A DNA stretch of 64,000 bases from Oscillibacter hominis (GCF_014334055.1 NZ_CP060490.1:1-64000), one strand, 5' to 3'; positions 1 to 9,760 are shown, counted from the stretch's first letter. The notes: generated by a model from the letters alone, not told the origin. Made by a program: numbers and translations.

Positions 1-9
1 AGGAGTACC

Positions 10-1368
10 ATGCACCAGCGTATAGAGCACGATACCATGGGAGAGGTCCTGGTGGACGCCGACCGCCATTGGGGCGCCCAGACCCAGCGCAGCCTGGAGA
101 ACTTCCGCATCGGCACGGAGAAGATGCCCCGGGAGATTCTGACCGCGTTCGCGGCACTGAAGGAGGCCTGCGCCCGGGCCAACGCCGACTTTGGAAAGCT
201 GAGTCGCCGGCAGGCGGATGCCATCGGGGCAGTGTGTGAGAAGCTGCGCGGGGGAGAGTATGAGGAGGAGTTCCCCCTTTCGGTCTGGCAGACCGGCAGC
301 GGCACCCAGACCAATATGAACGTCAACGAGGTGATCGCCCACCTGGCCGCCGAGCAGGGGGTGGAACTCCACCCCAACGACCACGTGAACGCCTCCCAGA
401 GCTCCAACGACACCTTCCCCTCGGCGCTGCACATTGCGTCGGCGCTGGCGGTGGTGGAGCAGGTGTTGCCGGCGGCCGGGAGGCTGGAGGAGACCTTTGC
501 CCGGCTGGAGCGGGAAAATGGGGATGTGATCCGCATTGGCCGCACCCATTTGCAGGATGCCACGCCCCTGCGCTTTTCCCAGGAGATCTCCGGCTGGCGG
601 GAACTGGTGGCGGCGCCCTGCCGGATGCTGAGGGCCGCCCTGCCGGAGCTCTGCGCCCTGGCCATCGGGGGCACGGCAGTGGGCACGGGGCTCAACGCGC
701 CCAAGGGCTTCGACCGGGCGGTGTGCCGGGAGCTGAGCGGCCTGACCGGCGTGGAGTTCGTGCCGGATGAAAATAAGTTCCACGCCCTCACCAGCAAAGA
801 CGCCCTGACCTTTGCCCACGGCGCCCTGAAGGCCCTGGCGGCCAACCTGATGAAGATTGCCAACGACATCCGCTGGGAATCCAGCGGCCCCCGCTGCGGC
901 ATGGGGGAGATCCACATCCCGGAGAACGAGCCCGGTTCCTCCATCATGCCCGGCAAGGTGAATCCCACCCAGTGCGAGGCCGTGACCATGGTGGCGGTAC
1001 AGGTCATGGGCAACGACGCGGCCATCGGCTTTGCCGCCTCCCAGGGCAATTTCCAGCTGAACGTTTTTTTGCCCGTGTGCGCCTATAACTTCCTCCAATC
1101 CGCCCGGCTGCTGGCCGACTGTATGGACTCCTTCCGCAAAAACTGTGTGGAGGGGATCACCGCCGACCGGGAGCAGATGGCTTACAACCTGAACAACTCC
1201 CTGATGCTGGTCACCTGCCTGACGCCGGAGATCGGCTATGAACAGGCGGCCCAGTGCGCCAAGAAGGCGCTGCGGGAGGGGATTACGCTGAAAGAGGCGG
1301 TGGTGTCCTTGGGACTACTCAGTGCCGAGGAATTTGACGAGGCCGTACGGCCGGAAAAGATGGTGTGA
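10..1368 (+). CDS. fumC: Class II fumarate hydratase
   Basis: Iron-independent fumarase interconverting fumarate and L-malate in the cytoplasm. The 452-residue product has the full family length. Visible motifs are SSNDTFP near residues 131-137, the substrate-binding RTHLQDATP near 178-186 and the superfamily signature [10 protein letters not shown] at 309-318. The start is the first ATG, preceded by aggag at positions 1-5; a second in-frame ATG at codon 10 is possible. The next gene begins one base after the stop, so the two are probably cotranscribed. With malic enzyme 0.5 kb downstream and argH, a fumarate producer, at 4.7 kb, the gene fits a route from fumarate to malate to pyruvate. Family assignment is secure; the route is inferred from neighbours. 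Confidence 0.96.
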   Translation: MHQRIEHDTMGEVLVDADRHWGAQTQRSLENFRIGTEKMPREILTAFAALKEACARANADFGKLSRRQADAIGAVCEKLRGGEYEEEFPLSVWQTGSGTQTNMNVNEVIAHLAAEQGVELHPNDHVNASQSSNDTFPSALHIASALAVVEQVLPAAGRLEETFARLERENGDVIRIGRTHLQDATPLRFSQEISGWRELVAAPCRMLRAALPELCALAIGGTAVGTGLNAPKGFDRAVCRELSGLTGVEFVPDENKFHALTSKDALTFAHGALKALAANLMKIANDIRWESSGPRCGMGEIHIPENEPGSSIMPGKVNPTQCEAVTMVAVQVMGNDAAIGFAASQGNFQLNVFLPVCAYNFLQSARLLADCMDSFRKNCVEGITADREQMAYNLNNSLMLVTCLTPEIGYEQAAQCAKKALREGITLKEAVVSLGLLSAEEFDEAVRPEKMV

Positions 1369-1369
1369 T

Positions 1370-1873
1370 ATGTTGGGACTGCGGCCGTATCAGATCGGCG
1401 ACGCCGCCTATGTGGCCGGATGGGTGAGGGACCGGCGAACGCTGCTCCTGTGGTCGGGCCGGAGGTTTGCGGATGAGGAGCTTCCACTGAAGCCGGAGCG
1501 GTTCCACGGCCAGTACCTGGCACGGGCGGCGGAGCCGCTGTGGCCCATGACCGCCTTCGACGAGACCGGGACCCCGGTGGGCCATTTGAATCTGCGCTGG
1601 CCGGACGCCTCCGACCGGAGGACCGTGCGCATTGGGTTTGTCATTGTGGACGATGCCCTGCGCGGGCGGGGCGTGGGCCGGGAGATGGTGTCCATGGCCT
1701 GCCGCTACGCGCTGGACTATCTCAGGGCGGAGCGGGTGACGCTTGGGGTGTTCGCGGACAACCCTGCGGCCCTCCGCTGCTATGAGTCCATCGGATTTGA
1801 GCGGGTCGGCGAGAGCGAGTATCCCATTGGGGAGGAGCGCCTCCCGGGGATTGAACTGGAATTGAGAACATGA
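1370..1873 (+). CDS. GNAT family N-acetyltransferase
   Basis: Probable acyl-CoA-dependent N-acetyltransferase of the GNAT superfamily, 168 residues. The acetyl-CoA pyrophosphate-binding motif RGRGVGR is at residues 98-104. It is followed by the usual C-terminal pattern ending in NPAALRCYESIGF, as in RimJ/RimL-type enzymes. I place the start at the ATG at 1370 because it follows the fumC stop by one base, although the frame is open further upstream inside fumC. The substrate cannot be read from the sequence. It sits between fumC and malic enzyme and is probably translationally coupled to fumC. Confidence 0.85.
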   Translation: MLGLRPYQIGDAAYVAGWVRDRRTLLLWSGRRFADEELPLKPERFHGQYLARAAEPLWPMTAFDETGTPVGHLNLRWPDASDRRTVRIGFVIVDDALRGRGVGREMVSMACRYALDYLRAERVTLGVFADNPAALRCYESIGFERVGESEYPIGEERLPGIELELRT

Positions 1874-1882
1874 GAAAGGAAA

Positions 1883-1897
1883 GCCGCCGAAGGCGGC
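1883..1897 (+). other. Short hairpin before malic enzyme copy 1
   Basis: A 6-bp inverted repeat (GCCGCC, GAA loop, GGCGGC) lies between the acetyltransferase stop and the malic enzyme start, just upstream of the ribosome binding site-like GGTGATG. There is no T-run, so it is not a terminator. It may influence translation of the downstream gene. Malic enzyme copy 2 has an ordinary aaggag site instead, so the two copies have different translation signals. Confidence 0.4.
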
Positions 1898-1907
1898 GGG
1901 TGATGAA

Positions 1908-3083
1908 ATGGACTATGGGAGAGAATCACTGAAGAAGCACTATGAGTGGAAGGGGAAGCTGGAGGTAGCGCCGCGGGCGGCGGTGGACAGCCGGGAGGCG
2001 CTGTCGCTGGCCTATACGCCTGGGGTGGCGGCGCCCTGTTTGGAGATAGAGAAGGACGTGGAGAAGAGTTATGAGCTGACCCGGCGGTGGAACACGGTGG
2101 CCGTGGTCACGGACGGGTCAGCCGTGCTGGGGCTGGGCGACATCGGGCCGGAGGCGGGCATGCCGGTGATGGAGGGCAAGTGCGTCCTCTTCAAGGCCTT
2201 TGGTGGCGTGGACGCCATCCCGCTGTGCATCAGGAGCCAGAAGGTGGAGGAGATCGTCAACACGGTGGCGCTGCTTGCCGGCTCCTTCGGCGGCGTGAAC
2301 CTGGAGGACATCTCCGCGCCCCGGTGCTTTGAGATCGAGGAAAAGCTGAAGGAGCGCTGCGACATCCCCATCTTCCACGACGACCAGCACGGCACCGCGG
2401 TGATCACGCTGGCGGGCCTGAGCAACGCGCTGAAGGTGGTGGGGAAGAAGAAGGAGTCGGTCCGGGTGGTCATCAACGGCGCCGGCGCGGCCGCGGTCTC
2501 CATCGCGCGGCTGCTGCTCAGCGCTGGCTATGGGGACATTACCCTCTGCGACCGACGCGGTGCGATCTATGAGGGCCGGGAGCAGGGGATGAACTGGATC
2601 AAGGAGGAGGTGTCCCGCCACACCAACCGGTCAAGGCGCGCCGGCTCCCTTGCGGAGACGCTGGCGGGGGCGGACGTGTTCATCGGCGTGTCCGCGCCGG
2701 GCATGGTCACACGGGAGATGGTGCGGACGATGAACCGGGACGCCATCGTGTTTGCCTGCGCCAACCCCACGCCGGAGATTTATCCCGACGAGGCCAAGGC
2801 CGGGGGCGCGGCGGTGACGGCCACCGGGCGCAGCGACTACCCCAACCAGATCAACAATGTGCTGGCGTTCCCGGGCATCTTCCGGGGTGCGCTGGACGCA
2901 CGGGCCAGCGACATCAACGACGCAATGAAGATCGCGGCGGCCACCGCCCTGGCCGGCCTCATCGAGGAGGACCGGCTCTGCGCCGACTATATCATCCCCG
3001 CCGCCTTTGACCCCCGGGTCAAGGGGGCTGTGGCGGCCGCCGTGGCCCAGGCCGCCCGCGACTCCGGCGTGGCAAGGATTTAA
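1908..3083 (+). CDS. NAD(P)-dependent malic enzyme, copy 1
   Basis: Oxidative decarboxylation of L-malate to pyruvate and CO2 with NAD(P) reduction. The 391-residue protein is a short bacterial type without a phosphotransacetylase tail. Visible motifs are LAYTPGVAAP near residues 34-43, the metal/substrate stretch EGKCVLFKAFGG from residue 89, DDQHGT at 158-163 and the dinucleotide-binding NGAGAA at 190-195. It lies downstream of fumC and upstream of argGHF. A second gene at 35420-36595 is almost identical: about ten base changes in 1176, with only K112E and E145K differing in protein. Similarity ends at the start and stop codons. Whether NAD or NADP is used cannot be told from sequence alone. 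Confidence 0.95.
   Translation: MDYGRESLKKHYEWKGKLEVAPRAAVDSREALSLAYTPGVAAPCLEIEKDVEKSYELTRRWNTVAVVTDGSAVLGLGDIGPEAGMPVMEGKCVLFKAFGGVDAIPLCIRSQKVEEIVNTVALLAGSFGGVNLEDISAPRCFEIEEKLKERCDIPIFHDDQHGTAVITLAGLSNALKVVGKKKESVRVVINGAGAAAVSIARLLLSAGYGDITLCDRRGAIYEGREQGMNWIKEEVSRHTNRSRRAGSLAETLAGADVFIGVSAPGMVTREMVRTMNRDAIVFACANPTPEIYPDEAKAGGAAVTATGRSDYPNQINNVLAFPGIFRGALDARASDINDAMKIAAATALAGLIEEDRLCADYIIPAAFDPRVKGAVAAAVAQAARDSGVARI
1908..3083 (+). repeat. Direct repeat copy A (whole malic enzyme gene)
   Basis: First copy of a 1.18-kb direct repeat whose partner is 35420-36595, 33.5 kb away on the same strand. The first 290 or so bases are identical, as is the stretch from about 2668 to 3037; scattered single-base changes lie elsewhere. 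Upstream sequence shares only the last few bases (gaaATG), and downstream similarity stops at the final codon. No transposase, inverted ends or target duplication is visible at either copy. Confidence 0.93.
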
Positions 3084-3165
3084 TCAGAGAAATCGTGAAA
3101 GATTTATACAATTGCGTTTGAACTGCGCCCGCTGTTCCCCGCTGGAGTTCCTTGGCGTTTGCCCC

Positions 3166-3330
3166 TGCATAAAAATGAATTAGATGAACTATACAGAAAA
3201 GAGTGCATATCGATTGGAGATATGCACTCTTTTCTATGATCAGCGTAAAAATATGCAAAATTATCCAGTCAAGCCCCAAAACATTGTGCAAATTGCGTAT
3301 TGCATATTTATACATTACAGACGTATAATT
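3166..3330 (+). promoter_or_regulatory. argG promoter with possible ArgR-type sites
   Basis: TTGCAT at 3300-3305 and TATAAT at 3324-3329, separated by 18 bases, form a good vegetative promoter upstream of argG. An imperfect dyad (TGCATATTTATACA) fills the spacer. A similar A/T-rich element (TGCATAAAAATGAAT) lies near 3166-3180. Both resemble ArgR boxes of Gram-positive bacteria, so arginine repression is plausible. The promoter is clear; the ArgR reading is inference from similarity and from the arg genes downstream. Confidence 0.55.
3195..3235 (+). terminator. 17-bp hairpin between malic enzyme and argG
   Basis: A perfect 17-bp stem (3195-3211 with 3219-3235) around a 7-base loop ends in cttttct. 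It lies 112 bases after the malic enzyme stop and upstream of the argG promoter. It probably insulates the two units. The T-run is interrupted, so termination may be imperfect. Confidence 0.6.
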
Positions 3331-3371
3331 CAAACATCATCAAACACGGAACAAAAACGGAGGCAATTGAT

Positions 3372-4592
3372 ATGAGCAAGAAAGAGATCAAAAAGATCGT
3401 CCTGGCCTATTCCGGCGGCCTGGATACTTCCATTATCATTCCCTGGCTGAAGGAAAACTACAACAATCCTGAGATCATCGCCGTGGCGGCCGACGTGGGC
3501 CAGGGCGACGAGCTGGAGGGCCTGGAGGAGAAGGCCATCAAGACCGGCGCCTCCAAGCTGTACATCGCGGACCTGGTGGACGAGATGGTGGACGACGTCA
3601 TCATCCCCTCCCTGAAGATGGGCGCCAGCTATGAGCAGTATCTCTTGGGCACCGCCTTTGCCCGCCCCATCATCGGCAAGAAGCTGGTGGAGATCGCCAA
3701 GCAGGAGAACGCCGACGCCATTGCCCACGGCTGCACCGGAAAGGGCAACGACCAGGTCCGTTTCGAACTGGCCATCAAGCGCTTCGCGCCGGAGATGACC
3801 ATCATCGCCCCCTGGAGAACCTGGGACATCAAGAGCCGTGACGAGGAGATCGACTACGCCGAGGCCCACAACGTCCCCCTGAAGATCAACCGCGAGACCA
3901 ACTATTCCAAGGACAAGAACCTGTGGCACCTGAGCCACGAGGGCCTGGACCTGGAGGACCCCGCCAACGAGCCCCAGTATGAGAAGAAGGGCTTTTTGGA
4001 GATGGGCGTCAGCCCCGTCGACGCGCCCGACCAGCCCACCTATGTGACCATTGATTTTGAAAAGGGCGCGCCCGTTGCCCTGGATGGCCAGAAGATGAAG
4101 GGCAGCGACATCATCCGCAAGCTGAACCAGCTGGGCGGCGAGAACGGCATCGGCCTTCTGGACATCGTGGAGAACCGTCTGGTGGGCATGAAGGACCGCG
4201 GTGTCTATGAGACACCGGGCGGCACCATCCTCTATCACGCCCATCAGGCGCTGGAGATGATCACCGTGGACAAGGACACCGCCCACATGAAGACCAAGCT
4301 GGCCGTGGATTTCGCGGACCTCATTTACAACGGCAAGTGGTTCAGCCCCCTGCGGGAGGCCCTGAGCGCCTTTGCTGACAAGACCCAGGAGTATGTGACC
4401 GGCTCCGTGAAGCTGAAGCTTTACAAGGGCAACATCATCAATGCCGGCATCACTTCTCCTCACAGCCTCTACTCCGAGCAGCTGGTGACCTTCGGCGAGA
4501 GCGACTACGACCAGGGCCAGGCAACCGGCTTCATCAACCTCTGGGGTCTGCCCGACACGGTCCAGGCGCTGCGGGAGCAGGGCAAGCTGTAA
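3372..4592 (+). CDS. argG: Argininosuccinate synthase
   Basis: ATP-dependent joining of citrulline and aspartate to argininosuccinate, the penultimate step of arginine synthesis. The 406-residue protein carries the N-type ATP pyrophosphatase loop AYSGGLDTS at residues 12-20 and runs to full length. The frame is open to 3300, but the ATG at 3372 follows cggaggca at a good distance and gives the usual N-terminus, so I use it. It is first in an argG-argH-argF series that lacks the early ornithine-forming genes. A hairpin separates it from argH. Confidence 0.97.
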   Translation: MSKKEIKKIVLAYSGGLDTSIIIPWLKENYNNPEIIAVAADVGQGDELEGLEEKAIKTGASKLYIADLVDEMVDDVIIPSLKMGASYEQYLLGTAFARPIIGKKLVEIAKQENADAIAHGCTGKGNDQVRFELAIKRFAPEMTIIAPWRTWDIKSRDEEIDYAEAHNVPLKINRETNYSKDKNLWHLSHEGLDLEDPANEPQYEKKGFLEMGVSPVDAPDQPTYVTIDFEKGAPVALDGQKMKGSDIIRKLNQLGGENGIGLLDIVENRLVGMKDRGVYETPGGTILYHAHQALEMITVDKDTAHMKTKLAVDFADLIYNGKWFSPLREALSAFADKTQEYVTGSVKLKLYKGNIINAGITSPHSLYSEQLVTFGESDYDQGQATGFINLWGLPDTVQALREQGKL

Positions 4593-4637
4593 AAAACGCC
4601 TCTTCGCGCGGAGTATCCGCAATTCAAACCACTGCTC

Positions 4638-4668
4638 GAAAACGGCGGGACGGCCTCCCGCCGTTTTC
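4638..4668 (+). terminator. Hairpin between argG and argH
   Basis: A perfect 12-bp GC-rich stem (4638-4649 with 4657-4668) with a 7-base loop follows argG. The strand ends in gttttccc. It could act as a partial terminator or as a stabilising 3' end that sets the ratio of argG to argH mRNA. Confidence 0.6.
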
Positions 4669-4687
4669 CCAGTTAAGGAGAACCGAT

Positions 4688-6067
4688 ATGAAACTTTGGT
4701 CCGGCCGGTTCGGCAAGGAGACCAACGAGTTGGTCAACGATTTCAACGCATCCATTCAATTTGACTCCCGGCTCTACCGGGAGGACATCCAGGGCAGTTT
4801 GGCCCACGCCAAGATGTTGGGAGACTGCGGCGTCATCTCCAAAGAGGACGTGGCCGCCATCACCGCGGGGCTTCAGTCCATCTTAGAGGACATTGAGCAG
4901 GGCAGGGTGGAGTTTACCGCCGACAACGAGGACATCCACATGAATGTGGAGGCCCTGCTGACAAAGCGCATCGGCGACGCGGGCAAACGGCTCCACACCG
5001 CCCGCAGCCGCAACGACCAGGTGGCGGTGGACTTCCGCATGTACGTCCGCCGGGAGATTCCGGTGATGGTACGGCAGGTGCTGGAGCTCCAGAGCGTGCT
5101 GTGCCGCCAGGCTAAGCATCACCAGGCCACGGTGATGCCCGGCTACACCCACCTCCAGCGGGCCCAGCCCATCTCCTTTGCCCAGCATCTGATGGCCTAC
5201 GCCAACATGCTCTGCCGGGATGTGACGCGGCTGGAGGACTGCGCAAAGCGGCTCAACGAATGCCCGTTGGGCTCCGGCGCCCTGGCGGGCACCACCTATC
5301 CCATCGACCGGTGGGAGACGGCCCGGGAGCTGGGGTTTGACGCGCCCATGTCCAACTCCCTGGACGGCGTCAGCGACCGGGACTACGCCCTGGAGCTGCT
5401 GAGCGCCCTGTCCATCCTGATGATGCATCTCAGCCGCTTCTCCGAGGAGGTGATCCTCTGGTGCAGCTGGGAATTCAAGTTCATTGAGCTGGACGACGCC
5501 TACGCCACCGGCTCCTCCATCATGCCCCAGAAGAAGAACCCGGACGTGGCGGAGCTGGTCCGGGGCAAGACCGGCCGCGTCTACGGCGACCTGATGGGCC
5601 TTCTGACGGTGATGAAGGGCATCCCACTGGCCTACAACAAGGACATGCAGGAGGACAAGGAGCCGGTGTTCGACGCCATCGACACGGTGGAAATGTGCGT
5701 CCCGGTGTTTGCCGCCATGCTGGACACCATGCGGGTGATTCCGGAGAACATGCGCGCCGCCGCCGGCCACGGCTTCATCAACGCCACCGACTGCGCCGAT
5801 TACCTCACCAAAAAGGGGATGCCCTTCCGGGACGCCTATACCGTCACCGGCCGTCTGGTGGCCTACTGCGGCCAAAGCGGGAAGACCCTGGAGCAGCTGA
5901 CCCTGGAGGAACTGCGTCAGGTGTCCGGGCTGTTTGAGGACGACGTGTACCAGGCCCTGAGCCTGGAGGCCTGCATGGGCCAGAGAAGCAGCTACGGCGG
6001 CCCCGCCGTCAGCGAGACCAGCCGCCAGATCGCAGCGGTGGAGGAGTTCATCGCAGCACGCCAATAG
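4688..6067 (+). CDS. argH: Argininosuccinate lyase
   Basis: Splits argininosuccinate into arginine and fumarate. The 459-residue protein belongs to the same fold superfamily as fumarase and shows the signature GSSIMPQKKN at residues 275-284. TARSRNDQVA lies in the N-terminal domain and GYTHLQRAQP in the middle. The ATG at 4688 follows aaggagaacc. Fumarate released here is a direct substrate for fumC at the left end of the window. argF begins 15 bases downstream. Confidence 0.97.
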   Translation: MKLWSGRFGKETNELVNDFNASIQFDSRLYREDIQGSLAHAKMLGDCGVISKEDVAAITAGLQSILEDIEQGRVEFTADNEDIHMNVEALLTKRIGDAGKRLHTARSRNDQVAVDFRMYVRREIPVMVRQVLELQSVLCRQAKHHQATVMPGYTHLQRAQPISFAQHLMAYANMLCRDVTRLEDCAKRLNECPLGSGALAGTTYPIDRWETARELGFDAPMSNSLDGVSDRDYALELLSALSILMMHLSRFSEEVILWCSWEFKFIELDDAYATGSSIMPQKKNPDVAELVRGKTGRVYGDLMGLLTVMKGIPLAYNKDMQEDKEPVFDAIDTVEMCVPVFAAMLDTMRVIPENMRAAAGHGFINATDCADYLTKKGMPFRDAYTVTGRLVAYCGQSGKTLEQLTLEELRQVSGLFEDDVYQALSLEACMGQRSSYGGPAVSETSRQIAAVEEFIAARQ

Positions 6068-6082
6068 AGAAAGAGGGAGACC

Positions 6083-7063
6083 ATGACACAAAAACACTTT
6101 TTAAAGCTTTTGGACTTTACTCCAGCTGAAATCCAGGAGTTTTTGGATACCGCCGCAGAGCTGAAGGCCAAAAAGAAGGCTGGCGTTCCCCACCGTATGC
6201 TGGAGGGGAAGAACGTGGCGCTGATCTTTGAGAAGACCTCCACCCGCACCCGCTGCGCCTTTGAGGTGGCGGCCCAGGACCTGGGCATGGGCAGCACCTA
6301 TCTGGGGCCCACCGGCTCCCAGATCGGCGTGAAGGAGTCCATGGCCGACACTGCCCGGGTATTGGGCCGTATGTTCGACGGCATCGAGTACCGCGGCTTT
6401 GAGCAGTCCAAGGTGGAGGAACTGGCCCAGTACGCCGGTGTGCCGGTGTTCAACGGCCTGACCAACGAGTTCCACCCCACCCAGATCCTGGCGGACTTTT
6501 TGACCATCCAGGAGCACTTTGGCAAGCTCCGGGGCATCAAGCTGGTGTACATGGGCGACGCCAGGTACAACATGGGCAATTCCCTGATGGTGGGCTGCGC
6601 CAAGATGGGGATGCACTTTGTGGCCTGCGCGCCCAAAAAGTACTTTCCGGACCAGGCGCTGATCGACACCTGCCAGGCTGTAGCGTCCCAGACCGGTGCC
6701 AAGCTGGAGTTCGTGGAGGACCCCATGGAGGCCACCAGGGGCGCACATGTGATCTACACCGACGTGTGGGTCTCCATGGGAGAGCCGGTGGAGGTCTGGG
6801 CGGAGCGCATCGCCGACCTGGGGCCCTACCAGGTGACCCAGGTCCTCATGGACAACGCCGGGCCCCAGTGCCGGTTCATGCACTGCCTGCCCGCTTACCA
6901 CGACCACAAGACCACGGTTGGCCGGGAGATGGGGGAGAAGTTCGGCCGGGACGCCATGGAGGTCACCGACGAGGTCTTTGAGTCCCCTGCCTCCATTGTC
7001 TTTGACGAGGCGGAAAACCGCATGCACACCATCAAGGCCGTCATGGCCCTGCTGATGAAATGA
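6083..7063 (+). CDS. argF: Ornithine carbamoyltransferase
   Basis: Forms citrulline from ornithine and carbamoyl phosphate. The 326 residues include the carbamoyl phosphate motif STRTR at 53-57, HPTQ at 131-134, the ornithine-side pattern around DVWVSMG, and HCLPAYHD near the C-terminus. All family landmarks are present. It is closely spaced behind argH with a ribosome binding site (gaggga). It ends the operon ahead of a strong terminator. A biosynthetic role is favoured because argG and argH are adjacent and no arginine deiminase or carbamate kinase gene is present. Confidence 0.96.
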   Translation: MTQKHFLKLLDFTPAEIQEFLDTAAELKAKKKAGVPHRMLEGKNVALIFEKTSTRTRCAFEVAAQDLGMGSTYLGPTGSQIGVKESMADTARVLGRMFDGIEYRGFEQSKVEELAQYAGVPVFNGLTNEFHPTQILADFLTIQEHFGKLRGIKLVYMGDARYNMGNSLMVGCAKMGMHFVACAPKKYFPDQALIDTCQAVASQTGAKLEFVEDPMEATRGAHVIYTDVWVSMGEPVEVWAERIADLGPYQVTQVLMDNAGPQCRFMHCLPAYHDHKTTVGREMGEKFGRDAMEVTDEVFESPASIVFDEAENRMHTIKAVMALLMK

Positions 7064-7097
7064 CTCTGTGAGGGGCCAGCCCTCCGTTTTTGATGAG

Positions 7098-7137
7098 GGA
7101 ACCGGCTGCCGCTTACGCGGCAGCCGGTTCCATTTTT
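7098..7137 (+). terminator. Terminator after argF
   Basis: A perfect 15-bp stem (7098-7112 with 7117-7131) with a 4-base loop, followed by attttt, is a classic intrinsic terminator closing the arginine operon. Confidence 0.9.
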
Positions 7138-7264
7138 GCAGGGTTCAGGCGCAGAAGACGATGCGCACAGCGGCCTGCTCTTTTGCGTAAACGATTGGCT
7201 CTTGTGAGAATCACCATAGAATGAAAAAAGAATTGTGCGATTGAGAGAAAACGACGGATTTCAA

Positions 7265-7336
7265 TTGACAAGAAAACGTCCAATTTGGTATGGTTATACA
7301 ACAAAAGGAACTGGAAACGTTTCCGGTAACGTTACC
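7265..7336 (+). promoter_or_regulatory. Promoter with two abutting LacI-type operators
   Basis: TTGACA at 7265-7270 and TATGGT at 7289-7294 (18-base spacer) form the promoter. Just downstream are two perfect 12-bp palindromes side by side: GGAAACGTTTCC at 7313-7324 and GGTAACGTTACC at 7325-7336. Both have the central CG typical of LacI/GalR-family operators. They lie between the promoter and the regulator start at 7353, so autoregulation by the downstream LacI-type protein is likely. The second may also be read by a global CcpA-like protein. Confidence 0.75.
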
Positions 7337-7352
7337 AACGGTGGTGAGGCAA

Positions 7353-8369
7353 ATGACAATCAAAGACATTGCCGCGCTGTGCGGCGTGTCCGTCAGCACG
7401 GTATCCCGGGTGCTGAACAACCATCCGGACGTCAGCGCGCAGGTGCGCTCCCGGGTGATGGAGGTGGTCCAGGCCAACCACTACATCCCAAGCAACAGTG
7501 CAAGGGATTTGGTGCGCACCCGCTCGGACGCCATTGGGCTGGTGGTCCGGGGCACGGCCAACCCCTTTTTCGCAGAGGTTCTCAAGACCATGGAGGCCAA
7601 AGTCACCGAGGCGGGGTACACCATGGTGCTCCACCAGATCGGCACCTGCGGCGACGAGCTCCAGGCCGGGGCCATGCTGGAGCGGGACAAAAAGCTGCGG
7701 GGCCTGCTGCTTTTGGGCGGGCGGTCCGACTACACGAAAGACGATGTGGCCGCGCTGAATGTACCCTTTGTCTGCTGCACCTACGACAACAGCTATGGGA
7801 CGTTAGGGGAGGAGGAGTACTCCTCCGTGTCCATTGACGATGAGCAGGAGGCCTGCCGGGCGGTGAAAAGCTTGATCGGGAAAGGGCACCGGCGGATCGC
7901 CGCTCTCATTTCGGCCCGGAATGACCGCTCCATCAGCGAGCTGCGCTATGGCGGCTACCGCCGGGCGCTTAAGGAGGCGGGCATTGCGCTGGACGAGACG
8001 CTGGTGGAGGAGACGGGCAGCTTCCAGATGCCGGAGGCCTATGAGGCCATGGAGCGCCTGCTTCGAAGAACCGGAGAGTTCACGGCCCTCTTTGCTATTT
8101 CCGACGCCATGGCCGTGGCTGCCATCAAGGCCCTGGATGACGCGGGGCGCCGGGTGCCGGAGGACTGCTCCGTCATGGCCATCGACGGCATCACCATGTC
8201 GGCCTACACCCTGCCGACCCTCAGCACGCTCATCCAGCCAGCAGATCAGATTGCCGCCGAAGCGGTGCGCATCTTGGTGGACCGGATCGAGGGCCGTGCC
8301 GCCGGCCGTCACGTGCAGGTGGACACGATTCTGCGCCCCGGGCGTTCTGTTTGTGTCAAGCAGGAATAA
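7353..8369 (+). CDS. LacI family transcriptional regulator
   Basis: Sugar-responsive DNA-binding regulator of 338 residues. The N-terminal helix-turn-helix (TIKDIAALCGVSVSTVSRVL, residues 2-21) is followed by a periplasmic-binding-protein-like sensor domain. I choose the ATG at 7353, after gtggtgagg, because it gives the standard LacI N-terminus; the frame is open upstream to 7290 but that part overlaps the operators. It heads an operon for glucan-derived sugar uptake and 4-alpha-glucanotransferase. The inducer is probably a malto-oligosaccharide or a derivative, judged only from its neighbours. Confidence 0.93.
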   Translation: MTIKDIAALCGVSVSTVSRVLNNHPDVSAQVRSRVMEVVQANHYIPSNSARDLVRTRSDAIGLVVRGTANPFFAEVLKTMEAKVTEAGYTMVLHQIGTCGDELQAGAMLERDKKLRGLLLLGGRSDYTKDDVAALNVPFVCCTYDNSYGTLGEEEYSSVSIDDEQEACRAVKSLIGKGHRRIAALISARNDRSISELRYGGYRRALKEAGIALDETLVEETGSFQMPEAYEAMERLLRRTGEFTALFAISDAMAVAAIKALDDAGRRVPEDCSVMAIDGITMSAYTLPTLSTLIQPADQIAAEAVRILVDRIEGRAAGRHVQVDTILRPGRSVCVKQE

Positions 8370-8428
8370 AATTGGTTTTTACATCGCAAGATGTGAAAAT
8401 AGAAAAAAGAAAATGAGGAGATGTCCCT

Positions 8429-9748
8429 ATGAAAAGAATGTTCACTCTCTTGCTGGCATTGGCCCTGTGTGCTTCTTTGCTGGCTGGCTGCGGCAATTCC
8501 GGCGGCAGTTCCAGCGGCTCCGGCAGCGGTTCCGGTTCCAGCTCCGGCGCGGCCTCGGGCGGCGAGGTCTACTACCTGAACTTCAAGCCTGAGCAGGATG
8601 GAGACTGGAAGGCCCTGGCGAAGGCCTACACCGAGGAGACCGGCGTGCCTGTCACCGTGGTAACCGCAGCCTCCGGTGACTATGAGACCACGCTGATGGC
8701 CGAGATGGGCAAGTCCGAGGCGCCCACCCTCTTCCAGGTCAACGGCCCCGTGGGTCTGAAGAACTGGCAGGATTACTGCTATGACCTGTCCGACACGGCC
8801 ATCTACGGCGAGCTGACCAGTGACGACTTTGCCCTCAAGGGCGAGGACGGCAGCGGCGTTTACGGCATTGCCTATGTCATCGAGACCTACGGCATCATCT
8901 GCAACAAGGCCCTGCTGGAGCAGGCTGGCTACTCCGTGGAGGACATCACCAATTTTGAGTCTTTGAAGAAGGTGGCTGAGGACATCACCGCCCGCAAGGG
9001 TGAGCTGGGCTTCTCCGCCTTCACCTCCGCCGGCATGGACGGCAGCTCCGACTGGCGTTTCAAGACACACCTGGCCAACCTGCCCATCTACTATGAGTAT
9101 GAGAACGAGGGCATCCACGCTGAAGCCATCCAGGGCACCTACCTGGACAACTACAAGGCCATTTGGGACCTCTATATCAACAATGCCACCTGCGCCCCCA
9201 GTGAGCTCTCCGCCAAGACCGGCGACGACGCGGTGGCTGAGTTTGTGGGCGGCCAGGCCGTGTTCTATCAGAACGGCACCTGGGCCTACAACGACGTGAA
9301 GGACCTGGGCGATGAGAACCTGGATATGCTGCCCATCTATATCGGCGTGGACGGCGAGGAGGACCAGGGCCTTTGCACCGGCTCCGAGAACTACTGGTGC
9401 GTCAATAAGGATGCCGCCCCTGAGGACATCCAGGCCACGCTGGACTTCCTCTACTGGGTGGTGACCTCTGAGACCGGAACCACCAGCCTGGCCGACGACA
9501 TGGGCTTCGTCTGCCCCTTCAAGTCCGCCAAGCCCTCCGCCAACTATCTGGTGGGCATTGCCGATCAGTATATCGCCGACGGCAAGAAGTCCGTGGACTG
9601 GTGCTTCCCCACCATGCCTTCTGAGGAGTGGAAGAACGGCGTCGGCAGCGCCCTGACCGCCTATGCCGCCGGAACCGGCACCTGGGACGCTGTGGTGACC
9701 GCCTTTGTGGACGGCTGGGCTTCTGAATACCAGCTGGCCAACGGCTAA
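8429..9748 (+). CDS. ABC transporter sugar-binding lipoprotein
   Basis: Extracellular solute-binding protein (family 1) of 439 residues delivering substrate to the permeases encoded next. A lipoprotein signal ends in LLAGC with the lipidated cysteine at residue 21. It is followed by a flexible Gly/Ser linker of about 25 residues before the folded domain. The ribosome binding site is gaggag. Substrate is most likely a maltodextrin, since a 4-alpha-glucanotransferase gene closes the same operon. Members of this family also bind other sugars, so the substrate is inferred. Confidence 0.92.
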   Translation: MKRMFTLLLALALCASLLAGCGNSGGSSSGSGSGSGSSSGAASGGEVYYLNFKPEQDGDWKALAKAYTEETGVPVTVVTAASGDYETTLMAEMGKSEAPTLFQVNGPVGLKNWQDYCYDLSDTAIYGELTSDDFALKGEDGSGVYGIAYVIETYGIICNKALLEQAGYSVEDITNFESLKKVAEDITARKGELGFSAFTSAGMDGSSDWRFKTHLANLPIYYEYENEGIHAEAIQGTYLDNYKAIWDLYINNATCAPSELSAKTGDDAVAEFVGGQAVFYQNGTWAYNDVKDLGDENLDMLPIYIGVDGEEDQGLCTGSENYWCVNKDAAPEDIQATLDFLYWVVTSETGTTSLADDMGFVCPFKSAKPSANYLVGIADQYIADGKKSVDWCFPTMPSEEWKNGVGSALTAYAAGTGTWDAVVTAFVDGWASEYQLANG

Positions 9749-9760
9749 GTACGGATTCCA

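Noticed and set aside
3184..3375. A 63-codon plus-strand frame before argG.
   Set aside because: It runs through a 17-bp hairpin and the argG promoter and has no ribosome binding site.
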